The notes under the pieces are model-generated. The model was not told where the DNA came from and did no database searches. It saw nothing but the letters and a program-made list of their open reading frames with translations. Below, one piece after another: positions 42,246-51,400 of a stretch of 64,000 nt of DNA (position 1 is the stretch's first letter; every line of letters begins with the position of its first letter). The stretch spans positions 48,850 through 112,849 of the forward strand of contig NZ_JYIT01000078.1 of assembly GCF_000956545.1 (NCBI RefSeq), given 5' to 3'. The stretch comes from Microbacterium azadirachtae (GTDB lineage Bacteria; Actinomycetota; Actinomycetes; Actinomycetales; Microbacteriaceae). Position numbers and translations under genes: made by a program.

Positions 42246-45200
42246 GTGACCCTGCTGACCCGACTCAGCCTCGCCAACCGCGCCGTCGTGGCTCTGTTCA
42301 CGATCCTCATCGTGGGGGCGGGCCTGTGGGCCACCGGCAGCATGAAGCAGGAGCTGCTCCCGTCGATGTCGCAGCCGGCCGCGGTAGTGGTCGTGACCAA
42401 GCCCGGCGCCTCGGCCGAGACGCTCGACCACGACGTGGTGAAGCCGCTGTCCGATGCGCTGGGATCCGTGACCGGGGTGGACGAGGTGCGCACGAGCACG
42501 TCGAGCGGCAGCGCGCAGCTCACCGTGAACTGGGCGTTCGGCCGCGACGACACCAAGATCCTGGCCGACCTCAAGACAGCCGCGACGGCCGCAGGATCCA
42601 CCGCCGACGGCGTGCACACCGAGGTCTACGCCGGCAGTTCCGCCGACATCCCGGTGCAGAGCCTCGCCATCACGGCCGACGGCGACCTCGAGGCCCTGGC
42701 CGATCGGGTGGACAAGACCCTCGTCCCCGCGATCGAGCACGTGGCCGGCGTGCGCGCCGTGCAGGTCTCCGGACGCGTCGCCCAGCGGGTGCTCGTGACG
42801 CTCGACCCGGCGAAGCTGTCGGCGCGGTCGATCGACGCGCCCGCCGTGTCGGGGCTGCTGCGCACCGCGGGCGTCGTGGTCCCGGCCGGCACCAGCAGCG
42901 ACGGGACGCGCGCGATGGCGATCGAGGTGGGCCAGGAAGGCACGTCGATCGAGCGGATCTCGGCGATGCCGATCCCGACCGCGAAGGGCCCTGTCGCGCT
43001 GTCCGAGGTCGCGACCGTCGAGCTCGCCCCCGTTCCGCAGAGCACCGTCTCCCGTGCGGACGGGCGCCCCGCGCTGAGCCTGACGATCACCAAGACCCCC
43101 GAGGCCAACGCCGTGCAGGTCTCGCACGCCGTCAGCGCCGCGGTCGGCAAGGCGCTGCCCTCGCTCGGCGGGCACGCGACGAGCACGGTGCTGTTCGACC
43201 AGTCGACGATGATCGAGAAGTCGACCCATGATCTCGCCGTCGAGGGCGGGCTGGGCCTGGTCTTCGCGGTCCTGATCATCCTCGTCTTCCTGCTCTCGCC
43301 CCGGGCGACCGTGATCACGGCCGTGTCGATCCCGCTGTCGCTGCTGATCGCGGTGATCGGGCTGCGCGTCGGCGGCTTCTCGTTCAACGTGTTCACCCTC
43401 GCCGCCCTGACCGTCGCGGTCGGCCGCGTGGTGGACGACTCGATCGTGGTGATCGAGAACATCGCGCGCCGACGGGGATCCGCACCGCTCACTCCCGCCG
43501 ACGTGCTCGCCGCCGTGCGGCAGGTGGCCGGGGCGGTGACCGCGTCCACGCTGACCACCGTCGCGGTGTTCCTGCCGGTCGCCCTGGTCGGCGGCATGGC
43601 CGGCGAGCTGTTCCGGCCGTTCGCGCTGACCGTCACCATCGCGCTGCTGGCCTCCTTGCTGGTCTCCCTCACGATCGTGCCCGTGCTCGCGTACTGGTTC
43701 CTGCGCCGGCCGGCGCGGACCGCTGCCGCCGTCGAGGCGCCGACCGTCGCGGGTGAGCAGACGCCGGGAGGGTCGTCGGCGACGGGCTCCGAGGCCGCGC
43801 CGGTGCCGGCGAGCGCCGCGGTCGGACAGGAGCAGGCGCAGGCGGATCCCGCCGAGCGGGTCACGCGCATGCAGCGCGCCTACCTGCCCTCGCTCCTGTT
43901 CGCACTGCGCCGGCCGGTCGCGGTCGTGCTGATCTCGGTCGTCGTGTTCGCCGGCACGATCGTGGCAGCCGGATTCCTGAAGACCGACATGCTGGGCAGC
44001 TTCGCCGACGAGCGTGCGGTGACCGTCACCCAGACGATGCCCCTGGATGCCACGCTCGCCGTGTCGGACAAGGCCGCGACCGCGCTGGAGAAGAAGGTCG
44101 GCTCGCTGAAGGGCGTCGCCTCCTACCGCACCACCGCAGGCGAGCAGGGCGCGCCGGTCACCCTCGACGTCGTGATCGCGCCGGACGCGGATCCGACCGT
44201 CGTGCTGCCGCGGATCCGCAAGGCCGTCGCCGCACTCCCGGACTCCGACCGCATCACCGTGTCGACCCAGGCGACGCAGACCACCTCCTCGTCGATCGAC
44301 GTGATCGTGAAGAGCCCCGACGACAAGGCCCTCGCGACCGCCTCCGAGAAGCTCACGGCAGCGCTCGGCAAGGTCCACGGCATCGGCACGGTCAAGAGCG
44401 ACCTCGCGGCGGATCTGCCTGTGCTGAAGGTGTCGGTCGACGCGACCAAGGCCGCGGCGCAGGGCTTCACCACGGCCGAGGTGGGGGCCGCGATCTTGGC
44501 CGCCGTGCAGGGCGAGCGGCTCGGCACGGTGGGCATCGACGGCGCGGCCACCGACCTGGTCGTGCGGGCGCAGTCGACGGCGACGGATCCGGAGGCGGTG
44601 AAGGCGCTCGCGCTGCCGGTCTCGGCCCTGCAGGCCCAGAAGGCGCAGAACGACGCGGCGGACGCCCTGCAGCGCGAGCAGGAGACGATGTCCGAGCAGG
44701 CGCGGGTCGACGCGCAGAACAAGGCGGATGAGCAGCTGTCGTCGCTCTACGACGCCCGTTCCTCGGGCGCACAGGATCTGATCTCGCTGCGCGAGCAGCT
44801 CGCGCAGCTCCTCGCCTCGCCGCCGCCCGCCGACTCCCAGCCCGCGACGCAGGGGCAGCTCAGCGCCCTCGAGTACCAGAAGCTCGTGCAGCAGCTCACC
44901 CAGGCCGTCGCGGGGGCGGAGAGCGGCCTGAGCACCCTCGACGAGCAGATCTCCGCCGCGCGGGACGCGATGGCCGACGGAGCGCGCCAGCAGGCCGAGA
45001 CCGACCGGCTGGCGCAGGCGCAGCGCGACCTCGAGCACGTGCGCGCGACCCCGATCCGCGTGGGCGACATCGCGACGGTGGAGGTCGTCTCGGCGCCCGC
45101 CACGATCACCCGGATCGACGGCGCCCGCGCGGTGACCGTCTCGGCCACGCCGGCCGAGGGCGCGGACCTCTCCACGGCCGCGTACGGCGTGCAGACCGCG

Positions 45201-45905
45201 GTGGCCGCCGTGCGCCTGCCCGACGGCGTGACCCTGGACGAAGGCGGCGCCGCCGCCGAGCAGGCGCAGTCGTTCGGCGAGCTCGGCGTCGCCATGCTCG
45301 CCGCGATCGCCCTGGTCTACATCGTGCTCGTGGCCACCTTCCGCTCCCTCGTGCAGCCGCTGCTCCTGCTGGTCTCCGTGCCGTTCGCGGCGACCGGCGC
45401 GATCGCGGGGCTCCTGGTCACCGGCACGCCGCTCGGCATCCCGGCCCTGATCGGCATGCTGATGCTGATCGGCATCGTGGTGACCAACGCCATCGTGCTC
45501 ATCGACCTGATCAACGAGTACCGTCGCGCCGGCTCGGGGATCGACGACGCGGTCGTGCACGGTGCACGCCTGCGGCTGAGGCCGATCATCATGACGGCGT
45601 GCGCGACGATCTTCGCGCTCATCCCGATGGCCCTCGGCGTCACCGGGGGAGGGGCGTTCATCTCGCAGTCGCTCGCGATCGTGGTGATCGGCGGACTGGT
45701 CTCCTCGACCGTGCTCACGCTGCTGCTGGTGCCGGCGCTGGTCGTGCTGTACGAGCGTCGCCACGACCGCCGGCAGGCCCGGCGCGAGCGCCGCGCGGCC
45801 CGTCGTGCCGGCCGCGACGCGGGTGTGGAGGTGTTCGAGCGCGAGGAGGATCCTGCGCAGGACGCCGCTCCCGCCGCGGACGACCGTGGGAGACTGGCGA
45901 CGTGA
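42246..45905 (+). CDS. RND (AcrB/HAE1-like) efflux transporter with coiled-coil insertion
   Basis: 1219 residues. Twelve-helix RND plan: helix 1 AVVALFTILIVGAGLWATGS, first porter domain, helix 4 region VGRVVDDSIVVIENIARRRG carrying the paired Asp397-Asp398 of the proton relay, and the C-terminal helices around IPALIGMLMLIGIVVTNAIV. Residues about 796-933 of the second extracytoplasmic domain are a Gln/Ala/Glu-rich coiled coil not found in E. coli AcrB. Gram-positive members work without an outer-membrane channel and may move lipids or drugs. GTG start; its TGA overlaps the GTG of a histidine kinase gene, tying it to that two-component system. Confidence 0.9.
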   Translation: MTLLTRLSLANRAVVALFTILIVGAGLWATGSMKQELLPSMSQPAAVVVVTKPGASAETLDHDVVKPLSDALGSVTGVDEVRTSTSSGSAQLTVNWAFGRDDTKILADLKTAATAAGSTADGVHTEVYAGSSADIPVQSLAITADGDLEALADRVDKTLVPAIEHVAGVRAVQVSGRVAQRVLVTLDPAKLSARSIDAPAVSGLLRTAGVVVPAGTSSDGTRAMAIEVGQEGTSIERISAMPIPTAKGPVALSEVATVELAPVPQSTVSRADGRPALSLTITKTPEANAVQVSHAVSAAVGKALPSLGGHATSTVLFDQSTMIEKSTHDLAVEGGLGLVFAVLIILVFLLSPRATVITAVSIPLSLLIAVIGLRVGGFSFNVFTLAALTVAVGRVVDDSIVVIENIARRRGSAPLTPADVLAAVRQVAGAVTASTLTTVAVFLPVALVGGMAGELFRPFALTVTIALLASLLVSLTIVPVLAYWFLRRPARTAAAVEAPTVAGEQTPGGSSATGSEAAPVPASAAVGQEQAQADPAERVTRMQRAYLPSLLFALRRPVAVVLISVVVFAGTIVAAGFLKTDMLGSFADERAVTVTQTMPLDATLAVSDKAATALEKKVGSLKGVASYRTTAGEQGAPVTLDVVIAPDADPTVVLPRIRKAVAALPDSDRITVSTQATQTTSSSIDVIVKSPDDKALATASEKLTAALGKVHGIGTVKSDLAADLPVLKVSVDATKAAAQGFTTAEVGAAILAAVQGERLGTVGIDGAATDLVVRAQSTATDPEAVKALALPVSALQAQKAQNDAADALQREQETMSEQARVDAQNKADEQLSSLYDARSSGAQDLISLREQLAQLLASPPPADSQPATQGQLSALEYQKLVQQLTQAVAGAESGLSTLDEQISAARDAMADGARQQAETDRLAQAQRDLEHVRATPIRVGDIATVEVVSAPATITRIDGARAVTVSATPAEGADLSTAAYGVQTAVAAVRLPDGVTLDEGGAAAEQAQSFGELGVAMLAAIALVYIVLVATFRSLVQPLLLLVSVPFAATGAIAGLLVTGTPLGIPALIGMLMLIGIVVTNAIVLIDLINEYRRAGSGIDDAVVHGARLRLRPIIMTACATIFALIPMALGVTGGGAFISQSLAIVVIGGLVSSTVLTLLLVPALVVLYERRHDRRQARRERRAARRAGRDAGVEVFEREEDPAQDAAPAADDRGRLAT

Positions 45906-47188
45906 CCGACGGCTCCGCGCGCGCCCTGGACCGCGCCGCGTCGCGCTGGCAGCGTCACCCGCGCGTCGCCGATGCGCTGACGACGCTCAGCTGGGTCGTG
46001 CTGACGCTCGTGCCGATGTTCACGGCGGAGTCCGCGGATCCCGGGATCCCGACGCGGCCGATCGGGCCGTGGGGACTCGGACTGGGGATCGCCGTGGTCG
46101 CGATCGTGGCGACGGCGATGATGCTGCTCCGGCGCCGCAACCCGGTGCTGCTCTTCGTCCTCTCGCTGACGCTTCCGCTCGTGCTGCTGCCGCTCTCGCT
46201 GGACGTCGGGGCCTTCGCGGTCGCCTATGCGGTGTTCGCGATCGCCGTGTACGACCGGACGTCGCGTGCGTGGATCGCCGGCGCGATCGCCTACGCGGTC
46301 ACGGTGGCGCTGAGCATCGTGCATCTGCTCACGGGATTCGGCTTCGCGCCCGTGAGCCGCTCCGGATCCCGGTGGGACACCGCGCTGGCCTGGGTCGCGT
46401 TCGACCTGCTGCTGCTCCTGGTGGCGCTGCTGTGGGGGCAGAACGCCGGCAACCGGCGCCGGTACGTGGCCGCGCTCGTGGAACGGGCCCGGATCCTGGA
46501 GCACGAGCGCGATCAGGAGGCGCAGCTGGCCGCCCTCGCCGAGAGGTCGCGCATCGCCCGCGACGTGCACGACATCGTCTCGCACTCGCTCAGCGTGATC
46601 GTGCGGCTGGCCGACGGCACGAGGGCCGTCTTCGACGCGGATCCGGATCGTGCCAGGGAGGCGGTGGGGCAGATCGGCGGCGTCGCGCGCTCCTCTCTCG
46701 ACGAGATGCGGCGCGTGCTCGGGGTGCTGGAGCGGCCGACCGGGCAGGAGTCCGCTCGCAGCGGCACGGGGCTCGAGGACCTGCCGCGCCTGGCCGAGGT
46801 GTACCGCGGCATCGGGCTGCCGGTGCGGCTGGAGCTCGATCTGGGACAGTCGGAGCACGACGCCGGATCCGGCGCCGCGGATGCGCACGAAGTGCCGGCA
46901 GGGCTCCAGATGACGGTGTTCCGGGTGGTCCAGGAGTCGCTGACCAACGCGCTGCGTCACGCCGACGCGCCCACGCGGGTGCAGGTCGACGTGCGGGTCG
47001 CCGTGGACGCCGTGCACGCCGAGATCCGCGACGACGGCGCGACGGCGGCGGCGCCCGCCGACCGTGTCGGGCGCGGACTGCTCGGGATGCGCGAGCGCGC
47101 CGCGCTGTACGGCGGCGCGCTCGACGCCGGCCCCGACACGGCCGGCGGGTGGGCCGTGCGTCTCGTCCTGCCCCGGAGCGGCGCATGA
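45902..47188 (+). CDS. Sensor histidine kinase (HisKA_3 type)
   Basis: 428 residues. Four to five membrane segments (about 35-175), a short coiled linker, then ERSRIARDVHDIVSHSLSVI with the phosphorylated His at 223 and an HATPase domain with FRVVQESLTNALRHADAPTR and GRGLLGMRERAALYGGAL. A DesK-type kinase. Overlaps the RND gene by 4 nt and the regulator gene by 4 nt, so it probably senses the efflux substrate or membrane stress and controls the transporter. Confidence 0.92.
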   Translation: MTDGSARALDRAASRWQRHPRVADALTTLSWVVLTLVPMFTAESADPGIPTRPIGPWGLGLGIAVVAIVATAMMLLRRRNPVLLFVLSLTLPLVLLPLSLDVGAFAVAYAVFAIAVYDRTSRAWIAGAIAYAVTVALSIVHLLTGFGFAPVSRSGSRWDTALAWVAFDLLLLLVALLWGQNAGNRRRYVAALVERARILEHERDQEAQLAALAERSRIARDVHDIVSHSLSVIVRLADGTRAVFDADPDRAREAVGQIGGVARSSLDEMRRVLGVLERPTGQESARSGTGLEDLPRLAEVYRGIGLPVRLELDLGQSEHDAGSGAADAHEVPAGLQMTVFRVVQESLTNALRHADAPTRVQVDVRVAVDAVHAEIRDDGATAAAPADRVGRGLLGMRERAALYGGALDAGPDTAGGWAVRLVLPRSGA

Positions 47189-47880
47189 CCGCGGTGCGGG
47201 TGCTCATCGCCGACGACCAGGCGCTGATCCGGGCGGGCCTCGCGATGGTGCTGGGCGCGCAGCCCGACATCGAGGTGGTGGGCGAGGCGCAGGACGGCAT
47301 CGAGGCCGTGGCGCTGGCGAGCGCGCATCGGCCGGACGTGGTGCTGATGGACGTGCAGATGCCGCGCATGGACGGCCTGGAGGCGACGAAGGAGCTCGTG
47401 ACGTCGGGCAGCGGGATCCGCGTGCTCGTGCTCACGACCTTCGACCTCGACGCCTACGCGTTCGGAGCGATCGAGGCCGGCGCCAGCGGCTTCCTGCTCA
47501 AGGACTCGGACGCCGATGACATCGTCGCGGCGATCCGTGCGGTCGCCGCAGGCGACGCCGTGCTCGCCCCCCGGGTCACATCGGAGCTGCTGCGGCGCTT
47601 CGGCGCCCTCAGCCGTGCCGCGGAGGAACCGGCGCGCCGGGCCAGGGACGAGGACCGCCGGGCCGCCGCGGCCCGGCTGCAGGTGCTCACCGACCGCGAG
47701 CGCGAGGTGTTCGACGCGCTCGTGCAGGGGCTGTCCAACGCGGAGATCGCGGAACGGCTGTGGCTGAGCGAGTCCACGGTCAAGACGCACGTCGGCAGGG
47801 TGCTGCAGAAGCTCGGCATGCGGGATCGCGTGCTCGCGGTGGTCTTCGCGTTCCGCAACGGCCTGACCGACCAGGGGTGA
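47185..47880 (+). CDS. LuxR/NarL-family response regulator
   Basis: 231 residues. ADDQ acidic pocket, Asp56 in [21 protein letters not shown] and FLLKDSDAD (conserved Lys), then the helix-turn-helix [20 protein letters not shown] with [20 protein letters not shown]. Third gene of the RND-kinase-regulator operon. Promoter targets likely include the RND operon. Confidence 0.93.
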   Translation: MTAVRVLIADDQALIRAGLAMVLGAQPDIEVVGEAQDGIEAVALASAHRPDVVLMDVQMPRMDGLEATKELVTSGSGIRVLVLTTFDLDAYAFGAIEAGASGFLLKDSDADDIVAAIRAVAAGDAVLAPRVTSELLRRFGALSRAAEEPARRARDEDRRAAAARLQVLTDREREVFDALVQGLSNAEIAERLWLSESTVKTHVGRVLQKLGMRDRVLAVVFAFRNGLTDQG

Positions 47881-47890
47881 CGGCACCGGC

Positions 47891-47896
47891 TACTCT
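47891..47896 (+). promoter_or_regulatory. -10 box for leaderless dcd
   Basis: TACTCT ends 6 nt before the GTG at 47903. Confidence 0.55.
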
Positions 47897-47902
47897 GAAA
47901 CC

Positions 47903-48508
47903 GTGCTGCTGAGCGACAGAGACATCCGGGCGGGGCTGGACGCAGGGCGGATCGGGCTGGATCCGCTCGAGCCGAGCATGATCCAGCCGTCGAGCATCGA
48001 CGTGCGGCTGGACCGCTACTTCCGGCTGTTCGACAACCACAAGTACCCGTTCATCGACCCGGCCGAGGATCAGCCGGAGCTGACCCGCCTCATCGAGGTC
48101 GACCCGGACGAGCCGTTCGTGCTGCACCCGGGCGAGTTCGCGCTGGGCGCCACGTTCGAGCAGGTGTCGCTGTCGGACGACATCGCCGCACGCCTGGAGG
48201 GCAAGTCCTCGCTCGGTCGCCTCGGGCTCATCACGCACTCGACGGCGGGCTTCATCGACCCGGGGTTCACCGGGCACGTGACGCTCGAGCTCGCGAACGT
48301 CGCGACCCTGCCGATCAAGCTGTGGCCGGGCATGAAGATCGGGCAGCTCTGCTTCTTCCAGCTGTCCTCCCCGGCGGAGAACCCGTACGGATCCGGCCCG
48401 TACGGCAACCGCTACCAGGGGCAGCGCGGACCCACCGCGTCGCGCTCCTTCCAGAACTTCCACCGCACCGACGTCGGCATCACCGACGCGGGATCCACCG
48501 GCGGCTGA
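47903..48508 (+). CDS. dcd: dCTP deaminase
   Basis: 201 residues, full length. [20 protein letters not shown] start, [20 protein letters not shown], the active-site [20 protein letters not shown] and [20 protein letters not shown] motifs with the catalytic Glu, and the C-terminal [15 protein letters not shown] loop. Converts dCTP to dUTP, supplying dTMP; some actinobacterial members also hydrolyse dUTP. Leaderless GTG start. Confidence 0.96.
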   Translation: MLLSDRDIRAGLDAGRIGLDPLEPSMIQPSSIDVRLDRYFRLFDNHKYPFIDPAEDQPELTRLIEVDPDEPFVLHPGEFALGATFEQVSLSDDIAARLEGKSSLGRLGLITHSTAGFIDPGFTGHVTLELANVATLPIKLWPGMKIGQLCFFQLSSPAENPYGSGPYGNRYQGQRGPTASRSFQNFHRTDVGITDAGSTGG

Positions 48509-48509
48509 C

Positions 48510-48843
48510 ATGACCGGCGACGAGACGGACCCGACCGCGGGCGAGCAGCCCGCGGCGGAGGCTCCTGCGGGGTCGGCGCCCAGCGTGTCCGTGCCCGCCG
48601 ACCCCACCGCGCAGCCGCCCGCCGGCGACACCGAGCTCGCGCCCGCGCCGGTCGAGAGCGAGGGGCTGGCCGACCTGCTCGCCGACCCGGAGATCGCCCC
48701 GGCGGACGAGAGCGCGGGTGTTCGTGATCCTTGCGGCGCTGCTTGTCGGCGCGATCGTGCTGATCGCCGTGCTCGTCGCGAACGGCGCGTGGCCGCTGTC
48801 CGCGGCTGACGCGCTGATCCCGGCTGTCGCTCCGCTCCTCTGA
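48510..48843 (+). pseudogene. Frameshifted small tail-anchored membrane protein gene
   Basis: The first frame (ATG 48510) encodes about 70 acidic, Pro/Ala-rich residues with repeats like PADPTAQPPAGDTELA, then derails into an unlikely Arg/Cys-rich tail. In the +1 frame from about 48715 the DNA encodes a clear membrane helix, VFVILAALLVGAIVLIAVLV, ending in APLL and TGA at 48841. Joining them needs one base removed from the GGG at 48716-48718 (E-S-A-V-F-V-I-L). The gene is therefore either a recent frameshift mutant, a sequencing error or a frameshifted product. Starts 1 nt after dcd. Function unknown. Confidence 0.55.
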
Positions 48844-48880
48844 CGGTCGACCGCCGCCGGATCCGACGGGCGACTGCGCG

Positions 48881-48916
48881 ATGTCTGCAGGATCTGGCGA
48901 CGTCTGTAGGCTGATC
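48881..48916. promoter_or_regulatory. Direct repeat and -10 box upstream of the MFS gene
   Basis: GATGTCTGCAGGATC and GACGTCTGTAGGCTGATC repeat with a spacing of about 20 bp; the second holds TAGGCT (48907-48912), a possible -10 box. The leader before 49068 would be about 150 nt and shows nothing else. Confidence 0.35.
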
Positions 48917-49067
48917 CAGCCGGATCCGTCATGCAGGTGTCGCACGGTCTTGCATCCGTCGCGCGGCAGCCGGCCTCGACGGTGGCGCGAACGCGGTCCG
49001 GACGATCGGTCGGATCCCCCGGACGCATGATCGGGCGCGCAGCGCGCGCGCACGGAAGGCTGGAAGC

Positions 49068-50273
49068 ATGACCACGACCGCCCCTGTGCCCGTCGCCTCA
49101 GGCGTCCGCCCGCAGCCGATGCGCTACGGCGCGCTGCTCGTGATGATGGCGACCAGCTTCCTCCTCGTGACCGCTGAATTCCTGCCCGGCGGACTGCTCA
49201 CCGACATCGCCACCGAGATCGGCGTGACCCCCGGCCAGGCCGGACAGATGGTGACGGTCACGGCGCTCGCGGGCCTCATCGTCGCCCCGACGATCGGGCT
49301 CATGCTGCCGCGGCTGGACCGGCGCTCGCTGCTGGTGTGGATGGCGATCGGCGCGACCGTCTCGAACGTCGTCGTCGCGATCGCCCCGAACCTTCCGCTG
49401 CTGCTGCTCGCCCGGGTGCTGCTCGGCGGCGCACTGAGCGGCTTCTGGTCGATGTCGGTCACCGTGGCCGCGCGGATCGCCGGCCCCGAACGGCTCGGTC
49501 GCGCCATGATGTTCACCTCCGCCGGAGTGTCGCTCGCGACGGTCGCCGGCGTCCCCCTCGGCGTGCTGCTCAGCCAGGCGCTCGACTGGCGGGGCGTGTT
49601 CGCGATCGCCGCGGCCGGGACGGGCCTGCTCGCGGTCGCACTGCGGATCGCCCTGCCGAGTGTGCCCGCCGAGGGCGCCGCGCGCCTGTCGACGCTCGTC
49701 GACACGTTCCGGCGCCGGGGCATCGGGCTCGGCATCGTGGGGCACGTGCTCGTGGTGCTCGGGCACTTCCTGGCGTACACGTACATCCGCGTCGCCCTCG
49801 AGCGGGTGCACGACGGCGGCGCCCCGATCAACGCGGGGACGATCATCCTGCTGCTCGCGCTCTTCGGGATCGGCGGGTTCATCGGCAACATCGGCATCGG
49901 CGTGATCGTCGACCGCAGCTACCGGATCCTCGCCGTGGTCACCCCGTTCGTGATCGCCGCGATGGCGCTCCTGATGAACGCGTTCACCGGATCCCTCTGG
50001 GCCATCGGCGTGGTGGTGTTCGTGTGGGGCTTCTTCTTCGCCTCGTGGCTGCTCATCGTGAACACGTGGATCGGGCACCGGATGCCCGACCGGCTCGAGG
50101 CCGGCGGGAGCCTCGTGGTGATGGGGTTCCAGGCGGCGATCATGACGGCCGCGGCCGTCGGCGGCGCGCTCGTGGACGGGATCGGCATCACGCAGGTGTA
50201 CGTGATCGGCGCCGCGGTGCTCGTGGTGGGCGCCGTGCTCTTCGGGCTCTCGGACCGCCTCAGCCGCCGCTGA
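49068..50273 (+). CDS. MFS transporter (CmlA/AraJ-type efflux family)
   Basis: 401 residues with twelve membrane segments. FLLVTAEFLPGGLLTDIATE in helix 1 and the loop 2-3 motif PTIGLMLPRLDRRSLLVWMA are typical of DHA1 efflux pumps for chloramphenicol, arabinose or drugs. ATG preceded by GGAAGGCTGGAAGC. It is convergent with the AraC-type regulator gene and ends in a strong hairpin. Substrate unknown. Confidence 0.9.
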   Translation: MTTTAPVPVASGVRPQPMRYGALLVMMATSFLLVTAEFLPGGLLTDIATEIGVTPGQAGQMVTVTALAGLIVAPTIGLMLPRLDRRSLLVWMAIGATVSNVVVAIAPNLPLLLLARVLLGGALSGFWSMSVTVAARIAGPERLGRAMMFTSAGVSLATVAGVPLGVLLSQALDWRGVFAIAAAGTGLLAVALRIALPSVPAEGAARLSTLVDTFRRRGIGLGIVGHVLVVLGHFLAYTYIRVALERVHDGGAPINAGTIILLLALFGIGGFIGNIGIGVIVDRSYRILAVVTPFVIAAMALLMNAFTGSLWAIGVVVFVWGFFFASWLLIVNTWIGHRMPDRLEAGGSLVVMGFQAAIMTAAAVGGALVDGIGITQVYVIGAAVLVVGAVLFGLSDRLSRR

Positions 50274-50287
50274 CCGGATCGGCGGGA

Positions 50288-50317
50288 TGCGCCCGAGCGG
50301 GATCCCGCTCGGGCGCA
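50288..50317. terminator. Perfect 30-bp palindrome terminator
   Basis: TGCGCCCGAGCGG-GATC-CCGCTCGGGCGCA is a perfect palindrome between the convergent MFS and AraC genes, followed on the plus strand by GGCTTCTGTCTTC. Confidence 0.85.
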
Positions 50318-50361
50318 GGCTTCTGTCTTCGCGGGCGGGAGCATGCGCCGGGCGTCGGGGC

Positions 50362-51279
50362 TCAGGCCGTGCGGGCCTCGCGCCATGCCGTGGGGGTCTG
50401 GCCGGTGCGGCGGCGGAACGCGCGGCTGAACCCCTCGTCCGAGCTGTAGCCGAGGTCGCGCGAGATCTCGCTGACGAGGCACCCCAGCACGAGCCGGTCC
50501 TGCGCGGCGCGGATGCGCACCTCGGTGACATAGCTCGCCGGCGACGTGCCGAAGGCGGCGCGGAACCGCTCCGCGAACACCGTGCGCGACATCGCGCCCA
50601 CGCTCGCGAGGCCCTCGACGCTCCAGTCCTTGCCCGGTGCGGCGTGGATCGCCTCGATCACCTTCTCCAGGAACGGGTCGCTCGTGCGCGCCGGCCAGCC
50701 CGCGGGGGCGCAGCCGTGCGCGGCCCAGGCGCGGATCACCGACGCGAGCACGGTGTTGGCCATCATGCGGCAGATCACGGCGTCGCCGTCGCGGCCGGTG
50801 GCCTCGATCGTGGCGGAGTCGAGAGGGAGCGCCGTGAGGTCGAGCCCGACCTGGGAGGCCAGTGCGGCCGCGGCGGGTTCGTGATGCGCGAAGTCGCGCA
50901 CGAGCGCGACGTCCGGCAGCGCGTTCGCGATGTGTGCGGCGTGCGGCACGAGCGTGAGGGTCGAGACGAGGATCCGGGTTCCCGGATCCGTCTTGACCGA
51001 CATAGGCACCCGGCCGGGCGTCAGCAGGGCATCGCCCTGGGCGAGCGACATCGGCTTGTCGCCGCAGCGGGTGTGCACCGCGCCGTCGATGACGTAGACG
51101 ATCGACAGCGCATCGCGGTCGAGAGCGATGGTCTCGGCCGGATCCGGTGCGATGCGCACCTGCCGGCGCAGCCGTACGTCGACCGCGGAGAGCAGGGCCT
51201 CGACGGCACCGCCGGTCCGCGTGACCGCACCCGCGACGGCGACATCGGGCGATGCCGGGCCGGGGGCGATGAGCGTCAT
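50362..51279 (-). CDS. AraC family transcriptional regulator (cupin type)
   Basis: 305 residues. An N-terminal cupin-like ligand domain (VDVRLRRQVRIAPDPAETIA, IVYVIDGAVHTRCGDKPMSL, LTPGRVPMSV) is followed by the C-terminal double helix-turn-helix, with SVEGLASVGAMSRTVFAERF and SEISRDLGYSSDEGFSRAFR RRTGQTP at the end. Members of this branch often control oxidoreductase or efflux genes. ATG at 51279; no strong ribosome site is seen. The 12-bp palindrome CCGCGTACGCGG (51292-51303) just upstream may be its operator. Confidence 0.88.
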   Translation of the reverse strand: MTLIAPGPASPDVAVAGAVTRTGGAVEALLSAVDVRLRRQVRIAPDPAETIALDRDALSIVYVIDGAVHTRCGDKPMSLAQGDALLTPGRVPMSVKTDPGTRILVSTLTLVPHAAHIANALPDVALVRDFAHHEPAAAALASQVGLDLTALPLDSATIEATGRDGDAVICRMMANTVLASVIRAWAAHGCAPAGWPARTSDPFLEKVIEAIHAAPGKDWSVEGLASVGAMSRTVFAERFRAAFGTSPASYVTEVRIRAAQDRLVLGCLVSEISRDLGYSSDEGFSRAFRRRTGQTPTAWREARTA

Positions 51280-51291
51280 GTCAGAGAGGAA

Positions 51292-51303
51292 CCGCGTACG
51301 CGG
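51292..51303. promoter_or_regulatory. Palindrome upstream of the AraC-type gene
   Basis: CCGCGTACGCGG is a perfect 12-bp palindrome 12 nt before the start codon; a possible autoregulatory site. Confidence 0.3.
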
Positions 51304-51400
51304 GGAGCGTATTCCGGCGGAGACGCCTCCGAAGGCGGCGCGGAAAGAGATCCGGCCCCTGCCGCGGGTGTGCGGACAGGGGCCGGAGGGGTGCTGCGGG

